Positions 37,466 to 45,565 of a stretch of DNA of 64,000 bases are shown one piece after another (position 1 is the first letter of the stretch; every line of letters begins with the position of its first letter). The stretch comes from Roseibacillus ishigakijimensis. Lineage in GTDB: Bacteria > Verrucomicrobiota > Verrucomicrobiia > Verrucomicrobiales > Akkermansiaceae. A program made the translations under genes and the position numbers. Below the pieces are notes generated by a model, which searched no databases, was not told the origin of the DNA, and saw nothing but the letters and a program-made list of their open reading frames with translations. The stretch is taken from assembly GCF_016595415.1 (NCBI RefSeq), contig NZ_JAENIO010000020.1, positions 1-64,000 on the forward strand, read 5' to 3'.

Positions 37466-38482
37466 ATGCGACCTTGGAAAAATTTGTTTCAGAACGCCCC
37501 TTTCGCAATTGGGGCGTTTTTTTTGGTCTTTGTCACCCTGAGCTGCAAAGAAAGCGAGTCCACCGCCGAGTGGGTGGTGAAGCCAGCGGAAGAACAAGTC
37601 GCCCAGGACCCTCCCCCGGAATCACGGCAAAACACGCCGCAAGCCCCGCCCATTCCCCCGTCCTCCGGGCACGAGGTCCGCTTCCTGTCCTACAATTTGG
37701 AAAATTACCTGACCATGCCTCGTGGTGAGGAAGAGCGCCCCAAACCCGAGAAAGAAATCAGCCCCCTTATCGAAATCATCGTCAGCGAGCGTCCCGACGT
37801 CCTCGGAGTTTGCGAGATTGGCAAAGAATCCGATCTGCAGGACTTGCAAGAGCGCTTGGCCGCCGCAGGCCTCTCCCTGCCCTATCACGAACATGCCGGG
37901 GGCTCCGACGACACCCGACACCTCGGCCTTCTCTCGCGCTACCCCATCGTTGCCCGGAACTCCCAGGCCACCCTCGACTACCGGCTCTCCGGCCGCACCT
38001 GGCTCATCAATCGGGGCATTCTCGACGCCACCATCGCGGTCGGCGACCAGCAACTGCGCTTCCTGGGAGCCCACCTCAAGTCCAAGCGCGAGATCGAAGC
38101 CGCCGATCAAGAGCTGATTCGGCTCAATGAAGCCCGCCTCTTGCGCAGTCATGCGGAGGAAATCCTCACCAGGGCCCCGGAGACCCGCCTGCTGGTTTAC
38201 GGCGACTTCAACGACACTATCAATTCCCCCGCCCTGCACACCTTGCGCGGGGAGCCCAAAGAAACAACCACCCACCTGCGGGACTACTATTTCAAGGATT
38301 CCCGGGGCGAACTCTGGACCCACTTCTGGAATTATCAGGACACCTATTCCCGATTCGACTATGTCCTTTATTCAGAGCCCCTCAAGTCTCATTTTTACGG
38401 CAAAGGTTCTTACATCGTCGACCATGAGAACTGGTGGCGGGCCTCCGATCACCGCCCCCTGATGCTCGTCATCACTCTTTAG
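37466..38482 (+). CDS. Endonuclease/exonuclease/phosphatase-fold lipoprotein
   Basis: 338 aa. A signal peptide with lipobox (LSC, Cys27) at 1-27. The EEP fold is seen in VRFLSYNLENYL, VLGVCEIGKESDLQ (metal Glu), RYPIVARNSQ, LLVYGDFNDTINS (Asp/Asn pair) and WWRASDHRPLMLVI (catalytic Asp-His). It could be a nuclease or phosphatase outside the membrane; substrate open. The start is 2 nt after tatA. A strong terminator lies across codons 10-20 (see separate entry). Its end overlaps the convergent permease by 11 bp. Confidence 0.82.
   Translation: MRPWKNLFQNAPFAIGAFFLVFVTLSCKESESTAEWVVKPAEEQVAQDPPPESRQNTPQAPPIPPSSGHEVRFLSYNLENYLTMPRGEEERPKPEKEISPLIEIIVSERPDVLGVCEIGKESDLQDLQERLAAAGLSLPYHEHAGGSDDTRHLGLLSRYPIVARNSQATLDYRLSGRTWLINRGILDATIAVGDQQLRFLGAHLKSKREIEAADQELIRLNEARLLRSHAEEILTRAPETRLLVYGDFNDTINSPALHTLRGEPKETTTHLRDYYFKDSRGELWTHFWNYQDTYSRFDYVLYSEPLKSHFYGKGSYIVDHENWWRASDHRPLMLVITL
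37493..37524 (+). terminator. Strong Rho-independent terminator inside the start of the lipoprotein gene
   Basis: An 8-bp stem AACGCCCC (37493-37500) and GGGGCGTT (37511-37518) with a 10-nt loop, followed by eight T in a row (37517-37524). It lies within codons 10-20 of the frame from 37466 and encodes part of the signal peptide (IGAFFLVFV). It could end the tatA transcript and act as an attenuator for the gene it overlaps. Confidence 0.8.
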
Positions 38483-39578
38483 TCGTCTCGGTGCCGACAG
38501 GTGGCTCAGTTCCCGCCGCCCCCTTGGAGTCCGGTGAGTCCGGTGAGTCCGGTGAGTCCGGTGAGTCCGGTGAGTCCGGCAATTTCGCCGGTAATGCCGG
38601 CGGGGCGGGAGAGAGGGAGGAGGGCACATTCGCAGAAGGGGCCAGGGCCGCCGAGGCCTTGGGGGTGGCATCAGCAAAGGAGGCCACCAGCCCCATTCCC
38701 ACGGCCCCGAGGAAGCCCGCGTAGCCCGTAGTCACCCCGGCCGCCATTCCCACCACAAAAGGGGTGAAAAAGATCAAGCCGAAGACCATCCAGCTGGGCT
38801 TGATTTCGTAGTGGTGGACCACGAGGCGGATGCGGGAACGGGCGATGGCCAGGCCCATCACAGTGTAGCAGTAAAAAACACCGAAAGCATTGCAGTAGAA
38901 GAAAAAGCCCACTTCCCCCTCGCGGGCCGCGCTCGCGGCCACCGTGCCCAGCAAAGAAAGGAGAAAGGACCCGAGGAAAAAGACGAAAACCCCGATACGG
39001 GCCGCCATGCCCGGGAAAGAGGAAGCCCCCAGAGCCCCCGCCGAAATGATGGCCGAGCCCAGCACCACCGATATCGCCAGAGAGATATTCCGCCCCACGT
39101 CCACCCCGCCCATGAAGTAGCGGACAATGACGTAAGGCAACAATGAGGAGAAAATCAGGAGACAGATTCCCCAGATAACGAGGAACTTGCCACCCACAAC
39201 CTGCCAGCGGGTAAGCGGAGTCATCTGCAAGAGCTCATGATTGCCCTCTTCCAGCTCCTGACCCATGAGAACCAGCCCGCCCAAAGGCATGGCGAGAAGA
39301 CATATCAGCCCCACCACTACCCAGAAAGGCCCGGAATACATCTCACCGGGAAAAAAGAGGAGCAAATTGAGGGGACCGGCATAAGCCGTGGATCGCTCGA
39401 TGTCTTCAATCCTCATTTGAAACTCCCACCCCAGGGCCGCAACGACAAAAAAATGAATTCCGGCAAAAATAGACAAGAAATAACCCCGCCGCAGACCTTG
39501 TCGCAACTCCTTGACCAGCATCGGGCCTAAACGCTCGGGCAAATCCCGCGCTTTCCACCAGTCTTTCGTCACCGCCAT
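38472..39578 (-). CDS. ABC-2-type permease-like membrane protein with a repetitive tail
   Basis: 368 aa from MAVTKDWWKARDLPERLGPM. Eight or so membrane helices (about 25-45 to 290), with the region LGPMLVKELRQGLRRGYFLS early and HELLQMTPLTRWQVVGGKFL typical of ABC-2 permeases that have lost recognisable family signatures. The last about 60 residues are Pro/Ala/Ser-rich with six PDS units in a row (DNA repeat at 38527-38580). The ATPase partner is not adjacent on its strand. A longer frame to 39680 is open but lacks support. Confidence 0.7.
   Translation of the reverse strand: MAVTKDWWKARDLPERLGPMLVKELRQGLRRGYFLSIFAGIHFFVVAALGWEFQMRIEDIERSTAYAGPLNLLLFFPGEMYSGPFWVVVGLICLLAMPLGGLVLMGQELEEGNHELLQMTPLTRWQVVGGKFLVIWGICLLIFSSLLPYVIVRYFMGGVDVGRNISLAISVVLGSAIISAGALGASSFPGMAARIGVFVFFLGSFLLSLLGTVAASAAREGEVGFFFYCNAFGVFYCYTVMGLAIARSRIRLVVHHYEIKPSWMVFGLIFFTPFVVGMAAGVTTGYAGFLGAVGMGLVASFADATPKASAALAPSANVPSSLSPAPPALPAKLPDSPDSPDSPDSPDSPDSKGAAGTEPPVGTETTKE
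38527..38580. repeat. 9-bp tandem repeat, six units
   Basis: GAGTCCGGT is repeated without gaps six times (the last unit ends in C). On the minus strand it encodes Pro-Asp-Ser repeats inside the permease tail. Because the unit is a multiple of 3, changes in copy number keep the frame. Confidence 0.9.
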
Positions 39579-39754
39579 CACCAAAAGCCTAATGACTTCC
39601 CTCCCCAGGGAAAGCGGGAAAAAGCTTCTTGGGAAAGTCGCCGCCGGACGCAGTCTCCGAGAAACACAATTGCAAAACAAGACCCCTTCCCTGCACGACA
39701 GATTTTTTTTGCTTCGCTCTTCTTTCCCGGCGGGAAATAGCCCACACTCCGCCC

Positions 39755-40729
39755 GTGGCTCTGCTGGACGTTACCAATTTGACAACCCGTTTTCATACTC
39801 GCGATGGCGTCGTCCACGCGGTGGAAGACGTTTCCTTTTCGGTCGAGAAAGGCCAAACTCTCGGCATCGTGGGCGAATCCGGCTCCGGGAAGTCAGTGAC
39901 CTGCTATTCACTCCTGGGCCTCATCCCCAAGCCGCCCGGCCGCATCCATGCCGGCCAAGCCCTTTTCGACGGTATCGACCTCCTTTCCCAAAGCGAGAAA
40001 CAGCTGCGTTCCGTGCGCGGGAAACGGATCTCGATGATCTTTCAGGACCCGATGACTTCGCTAAACCCCTACCTCAAGATCGTCGACCAACTCATCGAGC
40101 CCCTGGCCTTGCACGAAAACATCCGCGGGGCCGAGGCTCGCCAGCGCGCCATCGAAGCCCTCGCCGAAGTCGGCATCCCCAAACCCGAGAGCCGGGTGGA
40201 CAGCTATCCCCACGAATTCTCCGGCGGGATGCGCCAGCGGGTGATGATCGCGATGGCCCTCATCACCCGTCCGGAACTCCTCATCGCCGACGAGCCCACC
40301 ACCGCGCTGGACGTAACCGTGCAAAAACAGGTCCTCGACCTCATCAAACAGCGGCAACGCGATCTCGGCTCCGCGGTGGTCCTCATCACCCACGATCTGG
40401 CGGTCGTCTCCGAAACCTGCGATCACGTCAATGTGATGTATGCCGGTCGCATTGTGGAGAGCGCCCCGGCGGCCAAGCTTTTCCAAAATCCCCGCCACGC
40501 CTACACCCGGGCCCTGCTGCAGAGCATCCCCGCCAATCAAAAGAAGGGTGAAGCTCTTTACACCATTGAAGGTCTCCCTCCCAGCTTGACGCAACCCCCT
40601 TCCGGCTGCTCCTTCCGCCCCCGCAATACCCTGGGCGATGCCAGCCGCTGCCTGACAGAGCACAGCCCGGCACTGGCGGAAGTCGCCCCCGGGCACTTCG
40701 TGCAAAATTGCCCCGGCTGCCTCGCCTAG
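39755..40729 (+). CDS. Oligopeptide/dipeptide ABC transporter ATP-binding protein (OppD/DppD type)
   Basis: 324 aa with GTG at 39755 (MALLDVTNLTTRF as start). Walker A GESGSGKS, Q-loop FQDPMTSLNP, signature FSGGMRQRV, Walker B LLIADEPTTALD, then ITHDLAVVSE. The C-terminal oligopeptide domain (about 250-324) has the Cys cluster GCSFRPRN, RCLTEHSP, NCPGC typical of OppD/DppD. The permease, OppF and binding-protein genes are not adjacent, so it is an isolated ATPase here. A terminator lies about 70 bp past its stop. Confidence 0.9.
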   Translation: MALLDVTNLTTRFHTRDGVVHAVEDVSFSVEKGQTLGIVGESGSGKSVTCYSLLGLIPKPPGRIHAGQALFDGIDLLSQSEKQLRSVRGKRISMIFQDPMTSLNPYLKIVDQLIEPLALHENIRGAEARQRAIEALAEVGIPKPESRVDSYPHEFSGGMRQRVMIAMALITRPELLIADEPTTALDVTVQKQVLDLIKQRQRDLGSAVVLITHDLAVVSETCDHVNVMYAGRIVESAPAAKLFQNPRHAYTRALLQSIPANQKKGEALYTIEGLPPSLTQPPSGCSFRPRNTLGDASRCLTEHSPALAEVAPGHFVQNCPGCLA

Positions 40730-40797
40730 GCCCACCCAACTCCCCCAAAACCCTGACCCCAAGCACTGGAGAGTGGCTTGCAGGATCCCCTTGTCTC

Positions 40798-40850
40798 GCG
40801 CCCTCCCCGGCCCCGCCGACAGTCGGCATGGTCGACGAGGGCGCTCTTTT
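40798..40850 (+). terminator. Terminator after the ABC ATPase gene
   Basis: GCGCCCTC (40798-40805) and GAGGGCGC (40837-40844) form an 8-bp stem around a 31-nt loop that can fold further (GCCGAC/GTCGGC). TCTTTT follows. It would terminate the plus-strand transcript. Confidence 0.7.
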
Positions 40851-41225
40851 ACCAGTTCAGAATCACCTCTTTCCCCTTTGACAAGGCCTTATTGGCGACC
40901 AAAGTTCCCCAGCGGCATCTGAACCAAAAACAAGAAAAACTTGGCAATTTCAAGCGCCAAACTCACTTCTTGTCTTTACAAATGACTTACCAAGGCGATA
41001 GTTTATCTGTAAACATCGATGAAAGTGGGTGAGAGCGCTCCTCGCAGGTGCCACCCTCTCGAATCTCGCAAAAAAGAAAAAATCCGTTACTAAAAACAAA
41101 AAACGACGGAAAGCGGAATGTCGAGAAAACACAAAAAGAACAGCGGGTTCCTACAATCAAAATCTCGGCAAAAGTGATTTACTACGTCAAGACATCGATT
41201 TGTTTTCAAAAATCCCAAAAAACCT
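40851..41225. other. Intergenic region upstream of the pilin-like gene
   Basis: About 375 bp without a credible gene; richer in A than its surroundings, especially 41066-41225. There is a TTGACA at 40878-40883 with AAAGTT 17 nt later, a poor -10. The frame 41029-41229 is Lys-rich low complexity and is likely not coding. The region probably holds the promoter and leader of the gene at 41226; I see no clear operator. Confidence 0.5.
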
Positions 41226-44200
41226 ATGAGACGAAAAACCCACCCCCCTACTCCGCAGAAACCCTCCGGGTTCTCTCTGGTCATCACGGTGACGTTGATG
41301 ATTCTTCTTTCGCTGATTGCCGTGGGACTTCTCAGCTTGTCCTCCAGCGTGCTACGCTCCTCGGCGAATGCCAGCACCATGATGCGAGCCCAGGCCAATG
41401 CCCGCCTGGGCCTCATGATCGCGATTGGCGAGCTGCAAGAGAACCTGGGGCCCGACCGCCGTATTTCGGCCAATGCCTCCTCCGTGCTGCCTGATGCCAA
41501 CGAACCTGAACTCCTCGGAGCTTGGGAAAGCTACCGTTGGGATGCGGAAGCGGGAGGCCGTCCCGATTACAGTGGGAAACGCAGCCTCTTCGGCCGTTGG
41601 CTGGTCTCGACGCTCGACTCCGAGAACGCCACCAACACGCGTCTGCCCAGCGGTTCGCTGCCCAACGCCATTCAATTGCAACGTCCTTCTCCCGGGGCAG
41701 GACAGACCCAAAGCGATGGTCTGCGCGGCTCCATCGTCCCTCTCGGCACCGATGACAACAGTGCCTTGGGCGGCTATGCCTATGCCGTCATCGACGAAAG
41801 CCAGAAAGTGCCCATTGATACGCCCCTTGATTTGCCGGAGGAAACCTACGAGGAAATCGCCTTCCGCACCTCGCCTCCGAGGGCCCGCCAGGAGTTGATT
41901 CTCGATGAACTCGACCCTGAGAACGTCGCTTCCCCGGAAACACTGGTCAGCCTGCCCACCGCCGGTTTGGCCACGGGCTCGGAAAACATTCTCAACTACC
42001 AAGGGGCGCTCACTACCGGCACCTACTCCCTGCTCACCGATGTAGTGGAGGGAGGATTCAAGAAAGACCTCACCACCGCCTTCGAGTCGAGCAACGTTGA
42101 TCTTGCCGACATCTTCGATCGGGACTCCCTCTACTTCAGTCCCGATGACGGGGCCTTGCGCTGGGACTATCTCAAGGATCATTACCTGCATTACCGGGAC
42201 CTTTCCCAAACCGACTCCGGAACCCCCGAGAAAAATCTCCGGAGCGAATTACGCCCCAGCCGGATTGGGACTTATCTCGACCCCGAGGAAGAGCGCCTCC
42301 TCCCGGTCATCTCCAAGTTCCAACTCATTTTCTCCATGGTGACCCACTATGCCCACATCAGTGAGCGGGTGACCTTCTTCAATCAGAATGGCGGCAACAC
42401 CAACTATGGGGTGCCCCATCTCGTCTATGACCCCGTCATCACTTTGTATAACCCCTACGACGTTGCCCTTAGCTTGGAGCAACTGCGCGTGCGCATCTGG
42501 GATCCTCCCATCTTGTTTGGTTTCAAAAAGAATGGTGCCTGGCTCAGATCCCAACACGCGAGAGGGGAACTCCACGGCTTGGCTCGTTTTCAGATTGCCT
42601 ACGAGAAAGACCCCAATGCCCGCAAATACTTCACCCTTTTCCTCTCCGAGCGGGACCGCCGGGGCAGCCCGGGCGACCCCATCACCCTCGAGCCTGGTGA
42701 GGTCCGCGTCTTTTCTCCTTGGGTGGAAGACGACTGGACCTGGGGATTGGAAACCGGTAGCGGAGACTACTCTCCCCGGGCCTTTTTCGATTGGGATGCC
42801 CGCAATGAATTCGGCAACATCGACGGACGCACAGGGAATCGCCTGGGGGTGGAGAGCATCCCCGGCTGGGACACTCGGGCCGGCTTCCAAGTAGACCACT
42901 TGAGCTACGGAGGAGACCGCCCTCCCGCGACCCTGTATGATTTCGAGCGCAATAATGGGATCGGCCAAGGCGGCTGGCTGGGCATTCGCATCACTGACAC
43001 CGTCTCGGTAGTAGCCAAGCCCGGTCGGTCCAACGCCAACCGACGCGTGCCGGACTTCGCCATCGACATCCTCGCGGGCAGTGGCCGGGCCGGCAGCAAC
43101 TTGGAAGATGTCTCCACCGACCTCGTGCGCAGCTACACCTTCGATTTCAACAATGTGGAGGAAGAGCTAGGCGGCACGCTTGTTCGTCCAGAGATCGAAC
43201 GCACCTGGCGGGTGCGGGACCTCTTGCAACGCCCCAATGACAAGAGTGCGGGAGGAAAGACCCCCTTCGCCATGTTGACCATGAGCGCCAAGACCACGGT
43301 CGATGATTACGATATTGCCAAACCCTGGCTTCATAACCATCCCGTGGTGGAAGGTTTGGCCCAAGACACCGGCCGGGTCGGCAATGCACTGGACACCTAT
43401 GATCTGCGGGTGGATGAAATCGCCTCCTTCAGTGATGCGGTGCAGTTTGAGGACAGCACCGGCCGGGGTTACTACGGAGCCAGCAGCCAGGCCCAGCTCG
43501 GCACCACCAATGTGCCCATGTTCCGTGTGCCCGTCACTCCTGCAGCCAGCTTGGGCGATCTCATTCCCGGAAACTTGGCACCGAGCTCGGCCCTGCCCCG
43601 CGTGACCCATCCCCTCGGTAATTCCCGGGCCCATCCCCTCATCTCCAGTGGCTCGGTGACCAATTCCCTCACGGGAGGAGACCGCCGGATCTTCGGCAGC
43701 GGCTTGATGCTGGACCACAGCTATCTTCTCAATGACGCCCTTTGGGACCGCACCTTCTTCTCAACGGTTGCTGACTTCGCCGGGGACCTGGCTCCCCGCC
43801 GCGATGCCCGCCAGATGCTGGAAGGGTTCTTCCAAGGAGAAGAATCCTTGCTGAACTCCCGCCTCGCACCCCTGAATCCCGAGAACCAGAAGCCGGAAGA
43901 ACTGGCTGCCAGCTTGATGGGAATGAACGAGGAAGAACGTGTCGAACGCATCGCCGGCTCCCTGGCCATTCGCGGAGGCTTCAATGTCAATTCCGACTCC
44001 TATGAAGCCTGGAAAGCTGTTCTCAGCTCGGTCCGCGACCAGGCGGTGGTCAGCTGGAGCCTGGCGCGATCGGAATCGGAAGGCCGCAGCGCCTTCCCCC
44101 GGGCCACCCTACCTCTGGTGGATGACAACGAACGGATCAATGGCATTTCGATGGAAAACAACCGTGCTTGGGCCGGCTACCGGAGCTTGAGCGATCAACA

Positions 44201-44774
44201 AATCGAAGCCCTGGCCACTTCCATCGTGGAGCAGATTCGCCGCCGGGGTGAGCAAGACCTCGCCCCCAGCCTCTCGCTGGCCGAGTTTGTCAACCGCCGC
44301 ATCGACGGCTCCGGAGCACTGCACAGCGTGGCCGGACTCCTCGAGACCGCCATTGAAGAGACTGGCCTCAACGAGTCTTTTTACGGAGACTACTCTCTGC
44401 GCGTCTCCGGAACGGACAGCTTGACCCCGGCCGACCTGACTGGCCTGGCCGAACCTGCGGCCCGGGAAGGTCAGACAGCGGAGGGCAGCCCCATCGCCCT
44501 CACCCAGGGAGATTTGCTCATGCCTTTGGCCAGCTTCATCACCGTGCGCGGCGACACCTTCCGCGTCCGAGCCTATGGCGAAGCGCGGGAAGGTCGCAAT
44601 GGTCCCCTGGTGCGCGCCTGGTGCGAAGCCACCGTGCAGCGGACCCCCGACTACCTCGACCCTGCTGATGAGAATCATTTGAGCGAGGACGAACTGACAA
44701 GTGAGGTCAACCAGCGTTTCGGACGACGCTTCCGCATCACTTCCTTCCGCTGGCTTTCGGAGGACGAAGTTTGA
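41226..44774 (+). CDS. Verru_Chthon cassette protein A-like (type IV pilin-related membrane protein)
   Basis: 1182 aa. The N-terminus has a prepilin-like signal GFSLVITVTLMILLSLIAVG (about residues 16-35), then SLSSSVLRSSANASTMMRAQ and ANARLGLMIAIGELQENLGP, which is the hallmark of the Verru_Chthon cassette protein A family. The remaining about 1100 residues are a large, mostly beta, outer part without known catalytic motifs. In other genomes such proteins come in cassettes with other pilin-like proteins B-D; here no such partners are seen, so the gene is solitary. It is followed at 46 bp by an exported unknown. Confidence 0.82.
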   Translation: MRRKTHPPTPQKPSGFSLVITVTLMILLSLIAVGLLSLSSSVLRSSANASTMMRAQANARLGLMIAIGELQENLGPDRRISANASSVLPDANEPELLGAWESYRWDAEAGGRPDYSGKRSLFGRWLVSTLDSENATNTRLPSGSLPNAIQLQRPSPGAGQTQSDGLRGSIVPLGTDDNSALGGYAYAVIDESQKVPIDTPLDLPEETYEEIAFRTSPPRARQELILDELDPENVASPETLVSLPTAGLATGSENILNYQGALTTGTYSLLTDVVEGGFKKDLTTAFESSNVDLADIFDRDSLYFSPDDGALRWDYLKDHYLHYRDLSQTDSGTPEKNLRSELRPSRIGTYLDPEEERLLPVISKFQLIFSMVTHYAHISERVTFFNQNGGNTNYGVPHLVYDPVITLYNPYDVALSLEQLRVRIWDPPILFGFKKNGAWLRSQHARGELHGLARFQIAYEKDPNARKYFTLFLSERDRRGSPGDPITLEPGEVRVFSPWVEDDWTWGLETGSGDYSPRAFFDWDARNEFGNIDGRTGNRLGVESIPGWDTRAGFQVDHLSYGGDRPPATLYDFERNNGIGQGGWLGIRITDTVSVVAKPGRSNANRRVPDFAIDILAGSGRAGSNLEDVSTDLVRSYTFDFNNVEEELGGTLVRPEIERTWRVRDLLQRPNDKSAGGKTPFAMLTMSAKTTVDDYDIAKPWLHNHPVVEGLAQDTGRVGNALDTYDLRVDEIASFSDAVQFEDSTGRGYYGASSQAQLGTTNVPMFRVPVTPAASLGDLIPGNLAPSSALPRVTHPLGNSRAHPLISSGSVTNSLTGGDRRIFGSGLMLDHSYLLNDALWDRTFFSTVADFAGDLAPRRDARQMLEGFFQGEESLLNSRLAPLNPENQKPEELAASLMGMNEEERVERIAGSLAIRGGFNVNSDSYEAWKAVLSSVRDQAVVSWSLARSESEGRSAFPRATLPLVDDNERINGISMENNRAWAGYRSLSDQQIEALATSIVEQIRRRGEQDLAPSLSLAEFVNRRIDGSGALHSVAGLLETAIEETGLNESFYGDYSLRVSGTDSLTPADLTGLAEPAAREGQTAEGSPIALTQGDLLMPLASFITVRGDTFRVRAYGEAREGRNGPLVRAWCEATVQRTPDYLDPADENHLSEDELTSEVNQRFGRRFRITSFRWLSEDEV

Positions 44775-44820
44775 TTTTCCCTCCAGCCAGCCTTAGCCTG
44801 CCCTTCCCCTTATTGACGAC

Positions 44821-45552
44821 ATGAAATCCGCCCTACTCCCAATCGCCCTACTCCCAATCGCCCTGCTCTTTGCCTTCCTCCTTCCCCTCGCGGGGCAGGA
44901 GGAACCGGAGGAACAGCCCAAGACCCTCATCCGAGCCCTCGCCTTCGAGGCCCGCCGGATTCCCGCTCCCCTCTATGCCCATTCTCCCTCCAGCCAGGGA
45001 GCGGAAGGAGTGGAGCTGGAAGTCAAAAGCTATCTGAACCATGTGCAGCAAGAATTGCCTCTGAGCAAAAACGTGATTCTGACCACCTCGGCGGATCCAG
45101 CCAGTGTGGAAGACGACAAACTGGTGGTGGGCAAGACGGCCCTGCCGGACAACACCCAATCCGTCATCCTCATCCTCTTGCCCGCGAAAAGCGAGGGAGG
45201 GGGACAAAAGTTCCACCTTCTCCCCATCCCTGACTCGTTGCGCGACTTTCCCAAAGGCTCCTTCACGGTGATCAACCTGAGCCCGGCCGATCTCCGCATC
45301 ACCCTCGAGAAAAGCGGTTTCGAAATCGGCTCGATGAAGGCCAAACTCATCGAAGATCCACCGGTGAATGCACGCAATGCTTCCGCCATGACCGCCTGGA
45401 GCAATGTCGGCGGCGAGTGGGAAAAATTCAGTTCCTCCTCTTGGGCCCACCCCGGAGGAAAACGGGAAATCCAGATTGCCTATATGAATCCCCGCAACCA
45501 GCGCCTCGACATCAAGGGAATCAAGGACATTGCCATTCCCGGAGACGAATAA
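44821..45552 (+). CDS. Exported protein of unknown function
   Basis: 243 aa. A signal peptide lies at 1-25 and is partly made by a tandem 15-bp repeat. Then a Glu/Pro-rich start, and a mixed alpha/beta mature part with AMTAWSNVGGEWEKFSSSSW and IQIAYMNPRNQRLDIKG. No family recognised. It is 46 bp after the pilin-like gene and its stop lies 13 bp before the GH39-like start, so the three are probably cotranscribed. Confidence 0.6.
   Translation: MKSALLPIALLPIALLFAFLLPLAGQEEPEEQPKTLIRALAFEARRIPAPLYAHSPSSQGAEGVELEVKSYLNHVQQELPLSKNVILTTSADPASVEDDKLVVGKTALPDNTQSVILILLPAKSEGGGQKFHLLPIPDSLRDFPKGSFTVINLSPADLRITLEKSGFEIGSMKAKLIEDPPVNARNASAMTAWSNVGGEWEKFSSSSWAHPGGKREIQIAYMNPRNQRLDIKGIKDIAIPGDE
44829..44858 (+). 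repeat. 15-bp tandem repeat inside a signal peptide
   Basis: CGCCCTACTCCCAAT occurs twice in tandem and is followed by a partial third copy (CGCCCTGCTC). It encodes ALLPI twice (LLPIALLPIALL) and lengthens the hydrophobic core of the signal peptide. Confidence 0.85.
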
Positions 45553-45565
45553 ACACAAACCTCTC

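Noticed and set aside
41029-41229. A 66-aa Lys/Arg-rich frame before the pilin-like gene
   Set aside because: Low complexity, A-rich DNA, no SD; overlaps the start of the real gene.
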